Shown piece by piece: positions 1 through 4,902 of a stretch of 6,109 bases of DNA; position 1 is the first letter of the stretch, and the number at the start of each line of letters is the position of its first letter. This stretch comes from JASHVB01 sp049522565 (lineage in GTDB: Bacteria > Pseudomonadota > Alphaproteobacteria > Acetobacterales > Acetobacteraceae): positions 1-6,109 of the forward strand of contig JBEKNT010000410.1 in the NCBI GenBank assembly GCA_049522565.1, in the 5' to 3' direction. The notes below the pieces were generated by a model. It did no database searches, was not told where the DNA came from, and saw only the letters and a program-made list of their open reading frames with translations. The translations under genes were made by a program, and so were the position numbers.

Positions 1-276
1 GGAAATCCCGGCGGCGACCTGGGTGGCACGCGCCCTCAACTGATCGCTGTTGACGGCACCGCTGAGGTGAACGACGTCCTTGTCGGTCGTGACACTGATG
101 TCGAACGACTTCAGGCCGGAATCATCGAGCAAGGCGGCCTTGACCTTCGTGGTGATCGCCGCGTCATCGACATATTCGCCGGTCGTGTCGGTTGTACTGC
201 TCGACGATGTGCAAGCGGCAATCGGCGTCGCGGCGGCGAGGGCGATTAGCAGGCGCATCCACAATGCTTTTTTCAT
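1..276 (-). CDS. BON-domain lipoprotein (3' end cut by window edge)
   Basis: The visible 92 residues are the N-terminal part of an exported lipoprotein. Residues 1-21 form a signal peptide (MKKALWMRLL followed by an Ala/Leu core) ending in a lipobox, Ile-Ala-Ala-Cys, with Cys22 as the predicted lipidation site. A Ser/Thr-rich linker (23-32) follows. From about residue 35 the sequence reads YVDDAAITTKVKAALL, then a segment with DISVTTDKDVVHLSGAV, which is the alpha-beta pattern of a BON domain (as in OsmY and BamE-neighbour proteins). BON domains bind phospholipid or envelope surfaces, and OsmY-type proteins are induced by osmotic stress. The start is ATG at 276, with GGAGA at 285-289 upstream. 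The gene lies 44 nt downstream of a small hydrophobic-protein gene on the same strand, so co-transcription is plausible. The number of BON repeats cannot be told because the C-terminus lies outside the window. Confidence 0.9.
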   Translation of the reverse strand, partial: MKKALWMRLLIALAAATPIAACTSSSSTTDTTGEYVDDAAITTKVKAALLDDSGLKSFDISVTTDKDVVHLSGAVNSDQLRARATQVAAGIS

Positions 277-320
277 GATGACTTTCTCCAAACTTCAGTG
301 AACGGCACGATGACCCGACG

Positions 321-473
321 TCATCGCAACAGCATGACGATCAAGACGATCAGGATGATGAGGCCGATGCCGCCACCCCCATAGCCGAAATGCGGCGGCA
401 CATAACCTCCATAGCCGCCAAAGAATGACAGCACGACGAGTACGAGTACGACGATGAGCAGAAGTTGTAACAT
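321..473 (-). CDS. small two-helix glycine-rich membrane peptide (DUF3309-like)
   Basis: This ORF of 50 residues has a hydrophobic helix at residues 2-18 (Leu/Val/Ile rich), a Gly/Tyr-rich turn (GGYGGYVPPHFGYGGGG, 19-35) and a second hydrophobic helix at 36-49, ending in Arg. The helix-GY-loop-helix layout matches the DUF3309 type of small alphaproteobacterial membrane proteins, whose function is unknown. That assignment is from memory of the family's look and is moderate. The start is ATG at 473, and an in-frame stop four codons upstream excludes a longer form. A GGAG lies only 2 nt before the ATG, so the Shine-Dalgarno spacing is unusually short. The gene begins 13 nt after the stop of the LuxR-type regulator and is probably translated from the same mRNA. 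Confidence 0.75.
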   Translation of the reverse strand: MLQLLLIVVLVLVVLSFFGGYGGYVPPHFGYGGGGIGLIILIVLIVMLLR

Positions 474-486
474 GGCTCCATCTCAC

Positions 487-1134
487 TCATTTGCTCCGAC
501 ACCGGATTGGCGTCGGGAAGTTTGTGACGGATGCGCCTTGCCCGGTGTTTGGCATTGGCGAATCCCGAACAGCAACGACTCCGTGGCCGGTTGACCGCGC
601 CTTGCGTGCGGGATCCGGACACGGCGCCGCCGGCCCTGCGGCTGATCCGCGGCACCGGTCAGCCGGCGGTTGACGGGTCAGCGCGAGGTCCGGATCTCCC
701 GTGTTCCGCAATTCCAATGGTGGCGGCAGAACCGGGGCGTCATTCCAGGTAGCGGCAAGCGCCAATCGGGCCAACGCCGGAAGACACGTCGTGCCGGTCT
801 TCTTCATGATCGCCGCACGATGGTTCTCGACAGTGCGTTGGCTGATGCCGAGGTCCGCGGCGATATTCTTGCTGGGCTGGCCGGCGAGGACCAAGTCCAT
901 GACCTGGCGCTGCCGCCGTGTCAGCCCGGCGAGGTGGTCGGCCGCGGCCTCCCGCCACCCAAGCATCGCGTGGATCAACAGGTCCTGTTCACGCAACAGG
1001 GCCTCCGCCTGGGCGAGCGCCTGGCGCAGCCGCATCTCGGTTAGCGCACCGGCGTAGCTCGCGACCCTGCGGGAGGCGTTGAGACCGGTGGGTCGGAGCG
1101 GCGCCGGGCTCGTCGCTGAGCGCATGAGGGGCAT
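487..1134 (-). CDS. LuxR-type (GerE/FixJ C-terminal-like) transcriptional regulator without receiver domain
   Basis: This is a 215-residue protein when started at ATG 1134. Residues 31-58 are a charged, Leu/Ala-rich, probably coiled-coil segment (EMRLRQALAQAEALLREQD). Residues 71-128 are a clear LuxR-type helix-turn-helix: LTRRQRQVMDLVLAGQPSKN, then IAADLGISQRTVENHRAAIM, then KKTG and an Ala/Leu-rich last helix. No receiver, PAS or autoinducer-binding domain is present, so the signal must act through a partner protein or the coiled coil. A Pro/Arg-rich tail of about 85 residues follows the HTH, with no recognisable fold and, near its end, weaker codon bias; it may be read-through. The frame is open further upstream to 1419, but that part overlaps the regulatory palindrome and the plus-strand gene, so ATG 1134 is preferred (weak AAGGG 8 nt before it); ATG 1125 is an alternative. 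It is first in a likely three-gene unit with the 50-residue membrane peptide and the BON lipoprotein. Confidence 0.8.
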   Translation of the reverse strand: MPLMRSATSPAPLRPTGLNASRRVASYAGALTEMRLRQALAQAEALLREQDLLIHAMLGWREAAADHLAGLTRRQRQVMDLVLAGQPSKNIAADLGISQRTVENHRAAIMKKTGTTCLPALARLALAATWNDAPVLPPPLELRNTGDPDLALTRQPPADRCRGSAAGPAAPCPDPARKARSTGHGVVAVRDSPMPNTGQGASVTNFPTPIRCRSK

Positions 1135-1204
1135 AGCGTCAGCCCTTTTTTCTGTCTGGGCACCGGAAGTGATGCAGACTACCGGCGCAGGCGGCCCAGC
1201 GGCA

Positions 1205-1218
1205 TTGATCCAGGTCAA
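1205..1218. promoter_or_regulatory. FixK/FNR-type binding site
   Basis: The 14-bp sequence TTGATCCAGGTCAA matches the FNR/FixK consensus TTGAT-N4-ATCAA at 9 of 10 defined positions (the only departure is G for A in the right half). Read toward the LuxR gene, its centre (1211.5) is 77 nt before the start codon, and a TAGTCT hexamer at 1181-1176 sits where a -10 element would be if the box were centred near -42, the usual class II activation geometry. Read toward the plus-strand genes it would give a leader of about 130 nt. Which direction it serves, or whether it serves both, is inferred. Confidence 0.65.
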
Positions 1219-1220
1219 TT

Positions 1221-1240
1221 TATGTCGGACATCCGACATA
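1221..1240. promoter_or_regulatory. 20-bp palindromic operator candidate
   Basis: Two perfect 9-bp arms, TATGTCGGA and TCCGACATA, are separated by CA. The palindrome begins 2 bp after the FixK/FNR-like box, between two divergent regulator transcripts. Its length and dyad symmetry fit a dimeric HTH protein. The adjacent LuxR-type regulator is the most economical candidate for binding it, which is inference. It lies upstream of the FNR box as read toward the LuxR gene, and between the box and the promoter as read toward the plus-strand genes. Confidence 0.55.
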
Positions 1241-1384
1241 TCGGCCTTGCCGTTCCAGCCGCTTCGGATTACGCTCCTGTCATCGGCGATGACGCCTGAC
1301 ATGAGCCTCGCCGATTTGGGTAGAGGCGCCTGCCTCCGGAACACCGGTCGCTCCCGCTTCCGTCCCCTTGTGGGAGGAGCCGCG

Positions 1385-1582
1385 ATGATGGAAGAACCCG
1401 GTATCATCCAGATGAACATCGATCGTTATCGAGAGATGCTGACCGTTCGCCTGGATGACGATACGCGTGCCCGCGTCGAGCAATTGCTCGGCGAAGCCAG
1501 GTGCCAGCTTGCGTTGGCGATGGATTTGAAGGCTCCGGGACGGAGCCCGGGCAGCGCGCGGTGCCGGGAAATGCTTGCCTGA
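1385..1582 (+). CDS. small conserved-looking hypothetical protein, 65 aa
   Basis: The gene starts at ATG 1385 behind a strong Shine-Dalgarno sequence, GGGAGGAG at 1372-1379, with 5 nt spacing. The first 50 residues are charged and predicted helical (MNIDRYREML at 10-19, then a segment rich in Asp/Arg/Glu: TRARVEQLLGEARCQLALAM). A short Gly/Pro/Arg-rich tail follows. Short proteins with an 'MNIDRYR-ML ... ARVE-LL-EA' pattern are familiar from Bradyrhizobium-type genomes, but no function is known to me. There is no signal peptide or membrane segment, so it is probably cytoplasmic. It stands 109 nt before a Crp/Fnr regulator on the same strand and shares the upstream control region holding the FixK/FNR-like box. 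A hairpin within its last third (arms 1531-1537 and 1541-1547) overlaps the coding sequence. Confidence 0.75.
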   Translation: MMEEPGIIQMNIDRYREMLTVRLDDDTRARVEQLLGEARCQLALAMDLKAPGRSPGSARCREMLA

Positions 1583-1628
1583 CCCACGGCCAGGACCACA
1601 GCCGACGGGCATCGGCTCTCGACAACGC

Positions 1629-1657
1629 CACGGCCGCCGATCGGCCCGCCGGCCGTG
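1629..1657. repeat. inverted repeat between small gene and Crp/Fnr gene
   Basis: Perfect 8-bp arms CACGGCCG (1629-1636) and CGGCCGTG (1650-1657) enclose 13 nt that themselves contribute to a GCCGATCGGC palindrome. There is no U-run after it, so an intrinsic terminator is not supported. It could be a leader hairpin just upstream of the regulator's ribosome binding site (1680-1684). Confidence 0.4.
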
Positions 1658-1691
1658 CAGTCATTCGACCATGACCAACAGGAGCACCGAG

Positions 1692-2441
1692 GTGGCATCT
1701 GGCCGCAAAGCTGCCGACTCGCACGCCAACCGATTGCTCGGTTTGCTGCCGCGCGCGGATTACCAGCGGCTTCTCCCGCATCTCGAACCGGTTCCGCTGG
1801 AGTACAGGCAGTCGCTCTACGAAGCCAACAAGCCGATCGGCTTCGTCTATTTCATCGAGACCGGCGTCGGCTCCCTGGTGAACACCATGGCGAACGGCCA
1901 GGCGGCCGAGGTGGGCACGATCGGCAGCGAGGGCATGGTGGGCTTGCCCCTGGTGTTCGGCGACAACCGGGCGCCCACCAGCGTTTACATCCAAGTTCCC
2001 GGGGCCGGCCTGAGAATGAAGGCAACGCTGTTCAAGCAGGAACTGGCGCAAAGCGCTTCGATGCGAGTTGCGATGCTGCGTTATGCCCACGCCTTCTTCA
2101 ACCAGATCGCGCAGTCCGCCGCGTGCAATCATTTTCATAACATCCAGCAGCGAACGTGCCGCTGGCTGCTGATGACGCACGACCGCATGCAAGCGGACGA
2201 ATTTCTGCTCACGCAGGAGTTCCTTGCCATGATGCTGGGGGTGCAGCGGACCGGCGTCACCGTTGCCGCGGGCGGCCTGCAGCGGGGCGGCCTGATCCGC
2301 TACAAGCGTGGCAACGTCACGATCCTCGATCGCCGCGGCCTCGAACGCCTCTCGTGCGAATGCTACGCCATTTCCAAGATGGAATTCGATCGGCTGCTCG
2401 GCGAGCGTGCAATGCGCAAGGTCCGTTCGGGCAGAATGTGA
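1692..2441 (+). CDS. Crp/Fnr-family transcriptional regulator
   Basis: This 249-residue protein has the full Crp/Fnr plan. Residues 12-115 form the cyclic-nucleotide-binding-like beta roll (VYFIETGVGSLVN, then EVGTIGSEGMVGLPLVFG), residues 116-150 the dimer helix, and residues 172-222 the winged HTH (LTQEFLAMMLGVQRTGVTVA, then the wing IRYKRGNVTILD and SCECY). The N-terminal cysteine cluster of FNR is absent, so it does not look like an Fe-S oxygen sensor. The recognition helix has RTGVT where CRP has RETVGR, so it lacks the Glu and second Arg that read the TTGAT/TGTGA type of half site; it probably does not itself bind the box at 1205-1218. GTG 1692 is chosen because AGGAG (1680-1684) sits 7 nt before it. 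ATG 1671, in frame and 7 codons earlier, has no visible Shine-Dalgarno sequence. The effector ligand is unknown. Confidence 0.92.
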   Translation: MASGRKAADSHANRLLGLLPRADYQRLLPHLEPVPLEYRQSLYEANKPIGFVYFIETGVGSLVNTMANGQAAEVGTIGSEGMVGLPLVFGDNRAPTSVYIQVPGAGLRMKATLFKQELAQSASMRVAMLRYAHAFFNQIAQSAACNHFHNIQQRTCRWLLMTHDRMQADEFLLTQEFLAMMLGVQRTGVTVAAGGLQRGGLIRYKRGNVTILDRRGLERLSCECYAISKMEFDRLLGERAMRKVRSGRM

Positions 2442-2559
2442 CAAGGGGGGCTCCCGGCTGGCATGACGGTTGCGGCGTTCGGCACCGCCGGCGCGGCGTT
2501 CATTTTGGCACCTGGCGTTGTGCGCCCGATTCCGCCAGCCGGCACGTCGGACCAAAGAG

Positions 2560-2593
2560 ATGGGCGCGCCATACAGGGGAGGGGCGCGCCCAT
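2560..2593. repeat. inverted repeat with GGCGCGCC arms
   Basis: Perfect 11-bp arms ATGGGCGCGCC (2560-2570) and GGCGCGCCCAT (2583-2593) surround a 12-nt loop. It lies about 120 nt after the stop codon of the Crp/Fnr gene. The stem would be very stable as RNA but is not followed by a T-run, so it is a possible Rho-independent-like 3' end structure or mRNA stabiliser at best. Confidence 0.55.
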
Positions 2594-2720
2594 TGAGTTC
2601 GGAAACCTGCGCGAGGAGGAGGAAACGCGCGGCCTCACTATCCGGCGGCGGCGCGCTGGTGCCTACCCTCGGAAAATACCTAGTGTAGTGACTCTGACGG
2701 ATCGACCCCGCTGACCGCCT

Positions 2721-2821
2721 CCCTTGTGTCATCGCCGGCGAAGGCCGGCCACCCACGACTTTGCTGCGTGCAACGAAGGAAAGTCGCCGATGGCCGGCCT
2801 TGGCCGGCCATGACAAAAGGG
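2721..2821. repeat. long palindromic repeat (MITE/REP-like)
   Basis: Two arms of 42 bp (2721-2762 and 2780-2821) are inverted copies with 36 matching positions. Their core ends are TGTCAT (2727) and ATGACA (2815), and each arm carries the GGCCGGCC-type string. The loop is 17 nt (2763-2779). Terminal-inverted-repeat-only DNA of about 100 bp in a convergent gap fits a MITE or REP/BIME-like element. No transposase is encoded here, and no flanking target duplication is obvious. Confidence 0.7.
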
Positions 2822-2883
2822 CGGCGGCCGCTGCCTGTCCTTGGGATCGAAGCGTCAGGATCAGAACACAAGAGCGTGTCCTG

Positions 2884-2967
2884 CCTGACCGGAATCGGTG
2901 GGAACTGTCGTTGCGAGGAGCGCAGCGGTCCCCGCAACGACAGGTGATGGCCGCGTTTCCAGTCAGG
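2884..2967. repeat. nested inverted repeat with GCGAGGAGCGCAGCG core
   Basis: The inner stem has 15-bp arms at 2905-2919 and 2929-2943 (CTGTCGTTGCGAGGA against its inverted copy, one mismatch) around a 9-nt loop. An outer pair, CCTGACCGGAA (2884-2894) and TTCCAGTCAGG (2957-2967), matches at 10 of 11 positions. The inner core resembles the abundant 'TTGCGAGGAGCGCAGCG' intergenic repeats I associate with Bradyrhizobium-type genomes. It is probably a dispersed element of the same general kind as the repeat at 2721-2821, though a different family. Confidence 0.65.
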
Positions 2968-3057
2968 GCGGAAGCGCTCCAGTTGGTGAACGTCAACCGA
3001 CCGCATCCGCGCTAAACGGAGCAAGCGAATGATCCGCAAGGCGCGGCTTCACCGGCT

Positions 3058-3525
3058 TCAGCTCGACAGCGCGAGATCGATGAGCTGGATGGCGTGCGCC
3101 CGATCGCCGCCGCCCAGGGCGTGCCGCGCATCCCTGATCCGGGCGACCAACGGGCTATCACTCGGCGCGTTCGTCTGGCCTTGTACAACCGAACGGTCGA
3201 GAGCCCGCGTCTCCGCCATCTCCAGCGACTGCTGCGCCTGGCCGGTATGGCCGGCGACGAGCGCGGCCCGGGCGGCTTTCAGGTAATCCTGCGTCGTCGC
3301 ATGTTCGCCGACCGCCGGCGCCGGCAGCGTTGGCGCGATAGTGGACCGCGTATCGGCGGGCGCAATGTTGCTCGCCTTGTCAGAGAGCGGCAGCGACTCG
3401 CCGGTGCCGGGCTCGTGGCCCGGTCGCGCGCCGGTGGCGGGGTTCGCGCCGGGTGGCATCTGGGCCAGGGCCGGCAGCGCGATCATCCCGAGCAATGCAG
3501 CGGTGGCTGGATACACGTAACGCAT
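3058..3525 (-). CDS. secreted helical protein of unknown function, 155 aa
   Basis: Residues 1-21 are a signal peptide (MRYVYPATAALLGMIALPALA) with an Ala-Leu-Ala cleavage site before Gln22, so the product is probably periplasmic. Residues 22-75 are Pro/Gly/Thr rich and likely disordered. Residues 77-155 form an Ala/Leu-rich helical region with a TPR-like rhythm: DYLKAARAALVAGHTGQAQQ, then LEMAETRALDRS, a NAPSDSP turn, and a closing pair of helices (RDARHALGGGDRAHAIQLID). Similar small exported proteins with 'LEMAETRALDRS' are common in Hyphomicrobiales genomes, but I know of no function. The start at ATG 3525 has AGAGG 7 nt before it. It is the most downstream gene of the minus-strand cluster, 132 nt after the Thr-rich lipoprotein. 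Confidence 0.85.
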   Translation of the reverse strand: MRYVYPATAALLGMIALPALAQMPPGANPATGARPGHEPGTGESLPLSDKASNIAPADTRSTIAPTLPAPAVGEHATTQDYLKAARAALVAGHTGQAQQSLEMAETRALDRSVVQGQTNAPSDSPLVARIRDARHALGGGDRAHAIQLIDLALSS

Positions 3526-3657
3526 GGTGATGCCTCTCGATGAGAATTGCGTAACCGGGTTTCGCCTCAGGTCCCCCCGGCGAACATCGGCAGACGCCTT
3601 GAACGTTGGATCGAACGACGCAATCGGCCGACACGGGCATCGTTCGCTATCGTCAGG

Positions 3658-3855
3658 TCAGGGTCGCTGCGTTTGCTGCGTCGTGGTGGTCGTCGTGGAT
3701 GTCATCGGCGGGGGTGGTGTCGTCGTCGTGGACTGCTCGGTGCTGGTGGTCCGGGTCGTAACCGGCGCGGGACCGCCGCAACCCGCCAGCACAGCCGTGC
3801 CGGCCAGCAGCGCCATGCCAACCGTCAGGCCGAAGCGCGATGGACTATCGATCAT
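3658..3855 (-). CDS. Thr-rich small lipoprotein, 65 aa
   Basis: Residues 1-25 are a lipoprotein signal peptide with a hydrophobic core (LTVGMALLAGTAVLAG) and a Leu-Ala-Gly-Cys lipobox, Cys26 being the lipid anchor. The mature part is only 40 residues and is low complexity: TTRTTSTEQSTTTTPPPP followed by MTSTTTTTTQQTQRP. Such a tail is expected to be extended and disordered, and may reach into or across the peptidoglycan layer or serve as a glycosylation-rich stalk; neither is shown. GGGAG lies 7 nt before ATG 3855. The coding DNA for the tail (about 3670-3740) is a run of near-repeated trinucleotides and may vary in length between strains. The function is unknown. Confidence 0.8.
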   Translation of the reverse strand: MIDSPSRFGLTVGMALLAGTAVLAGCGGPAPVTTRTTSTEQSTTTTPPPPMTSTTTTTTQQTQRP

Positions 3856-3935
3856 TGTGTGACTCCCGAGAGTTCGAGCGAGTGGTTTTTCGATCCGGAT
3901 CGGACAACCCGCATCAACCGATCAGCGAAATGGAA

Positions 3936-3959
3936 GCCGGACAGGCAGAACTGCCCGGC
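3936..3959 (-). terminator. possible intrinsic terminator after Ser/Thr-rich protein gene
   Basis: On the minus strand, 19 nt after the stop at 3978, an inner stem GGCAG-TT-CTGCC with an outer GCCG/CGGC pair (a 4-nt bulge on the 3' side) is followed by the T-rich TTCCATTTCG. The U tract is broken, so the call is weak. Confidence 0.3.
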
Positions 3960-3977
3960 ATCCATATGCAGGCGCGG

Positions 3978-4250
3978 CTAGTGGGTGGTGGTCGTTTCGG
4001 ACGACTTCCGTGTCGTCATATCGCCGGACGGAGAAACCGTGGTGCCGCTCGTGGTGGTATGGGTCCTGTCGGTCACCCCGTTGCTGGTGTCGGTGGTCTG
4101 GCTGCTGCTCGAGCTGCTGCCGCTATACACCGGAGCAGGCGGCGCCGTCGTCGTCTGGGTCGATGTGGTGCTCGAAGATGAGGATTGTGCGAGGGCGACC
4201 CCCGTCATCATCGCAAAGGCCGTCGTCACTGCGAGAAAGGATCGGATCAT
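3978..4250 (-). CDS. Ser/Thr-rich secreted protein, 90 aa
   Basis: Residues 1-21 are a signal peptide (MIRSFLAVTTAFAMMTGVALA, cleavage before Gln22). The mature protein is low complexity: a Ser run (SSSSSTTSTQTTT), a short PAPVYSG spacer, a second Ser run, then a more ordered-looking segment, SNGVTDRTHTTTSGTTVSPS, and GDMTTRKSSETTTTH at the end. Exported proteins with 'NG-VTD-T-TYS-GT-VSPSG' are familiar in Bradyrhizobium-like genomes, and their role is not known to me. The frame is open upstream to 4421, but ATG 4250 is chosen because AAGGAG lies 8 nt before it and the signal peptide starts there. It is 122 nt upstream of a Thr-rich lipoprotein gene of similar composition, which suggests related roles at the cell surface or in the periplasm. 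Confidence 0.82.
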   Translation of the reverse strand: MIRSFLAVTTAFAMMTGVALAQSSSSSTTSTQTTTAPPAPVYSGSSSSSSQTTDTSNGVTDRTHTTTSGTTVSPSGDMTTRKSSETTTTH

Positions 4251-4337
4251 GTCGTGTTCTCCTTGGAGCCGTCTGCAAGCGGAGATCGCTTGCTGTCGGA
4301 TTGAGAGGCGTGGCAGGCGTAACGGGGCGTCATGAAT

Positions 4338-4393
4338 GTTGCAGAATCGAAGGGCACGCCGTGCCATGTCAGGATTGTTGCAGGCACGCCGTG
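4338..4393. repeat. paired GTTGCAG / GGCACGCCGTG direct repeats
   Basis: GGCACGCCGTG occurs at 4353-4363 and again at 4383-4393, and GTTGCAG at 4338-4344 and 4377-4383. The first copy extends to the palindrome GGCACG-C-CGTGCC (4353-4365). They lie in the 177-nt gap between the PRC-barrel gene and the Ser/Thr-rich protein gene. They could be repeated regulator sites or a processing/termination structure; nothing in the sequence decides between these. Confidence 0.35.
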
Positions 4394-4427
4394 GGGAGCG
4401 CGGGCAGGCCGGGCTTCCCACGATCGC

Positions 4428-4817
4428 TCAGGGGCTGTACTTGAACGCCGGAAGGCTCTTGAGCGAGTCTTTGGTCGCGCCCGGAAGCACCATCTTCTTG
4501 TCTTTCACGACGAGTGAACTGTACGGCACCACCACGAATTTCGCGTCCATGCCCAGGAAGCCGCCGACCGACAGCACCGCGAAGGGTACAGTCTCGCTGG
4601 GGGTGACGATCAGATCGTCGATCGTTCCCACGGCCTCGTTGGCCTCGTTGTAGACGGTGCTGCCCACCACCTTGGATGTCCGGTAGCCGGTGGCCAGCGT
4701 CGCCGGGTCAATCTTCATGAGAGACAGCGTCTGCGGCGGGCCCTGCGAAAAGGCCGGGCCGGTCAGCGCCGCCGCTATGACGGCAGCGCCCGCCAGAAGC
4801 GTGATAGAACGTGTCAT
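4428..4817 (-). CDS. secreted PRC-barrel domain protein, 129 aa
   Basis: Residues 1-24 are a signal peptide (MTRSITLLAGAAVIAAALTG then PAFS, cleavage before Gln25). Residues 43-112 are a PRC-barrel: YRTSKVVGSTVYNEANEAVG, then TIDDLIV, then the hydrophobic strand FAVLSVGGFLGM, and FVVVPYSSLVV. PRC-barrels are small beta barrels that act in protein or RNA interactions (RimM, photosynthetic reaction centre H subunit). Exported single-domain forms are common in alphaproteobacteria and often associated with stress-type loci, with unknown partner. The start is ATG 4817, with AAAGGAG 5 nt before it; the in-frame ATGs at 4850 would add a non-signal-like stretch. The gene is 85 nt downstream of the CsbD-family gene. 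Confidence 0.9.
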   Translation of the reverse strand: MTRSITLLAGAAVIAAALTGPAFSQGPPQTLSLMKIDPATLATGYRTSKVVGSTVYNEANEAVGTIDDLIVTPSETVPFAVLSVGGFLGMDAKFVVVPYSSLVVKDKKMVLPGATKDSLKSLPAFKYSP

Positions 4818-4902
4818 AGCCGCTCCTTTCACCTGATCGGTCCCGCGCACCGGAAGCGCCCGGAGGCGGGGTCACTCACGGTCCGGACAGTTCCGCGTGG
4901 CG

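Larger units (their letters stand above)
2442..3057. other. gene-free intergenic island with inverted repeats
   Basis: This stretch lies between the convergent ends of the Crp/Fnr gene and the minus-strand secreted-protein gene. Every reading frame crossing it lacks a convincing ribosome binding site and any recognisable domain, or is simply the translation of a repeat or antisense to a real gene. It holds three inverted repeats, listed separately (2560-2593, 2721-2821, 2884-2967). A convergent, gene-free location is typical for REP/MITE-like elements. Confidence 0.7.

Noticed and set aside
1079..1384. Upstream extension of the plus-strand small gene
   Set aside because: It would run over the regulatory palindrome and antisense to the LuxR gene; the strong Shine-Dalgarno sequence at 1372-1379 fixes the start at 1385.
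2363..2714. Several 70-90 codon frames on both strands after the Crp/Fnr gene
   Set aside because: They overlap each other and the gene end, with no ribosome binding site and no recognisable motif.
2726..2947. 73-codon plus-strand frame beginning MSSPAKAGHP
   Set aside because: This is the conceptual translation of the palindromic repeat, a familiar false gene in repeat-bearing genomes.
1404..2996. 530-codon open frame on the minus strand
   Set aside because: It is antisense to the Crp/Fnr gene and crosses the inverted repeats. It has no ribosome binding site, no domain and a composition expected of a GC-rich shadow.
3612..3646. 7-bp inverted repeat CGAACGA/TCGTTCG after the Thr-rich lipoprotein gene
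   Set aside because: The loop is 21 nt and there is no T-run, so terminator function is not supported; an arm of this length can occur by chance.
4861..4902. EcfG-type promoter before the PRC-barrel gene
   Set aside because: GGAAC is present on the minus strand (4894-4890), but no CGTT follows at 16-18 nt. The same test failed before the other small genes.
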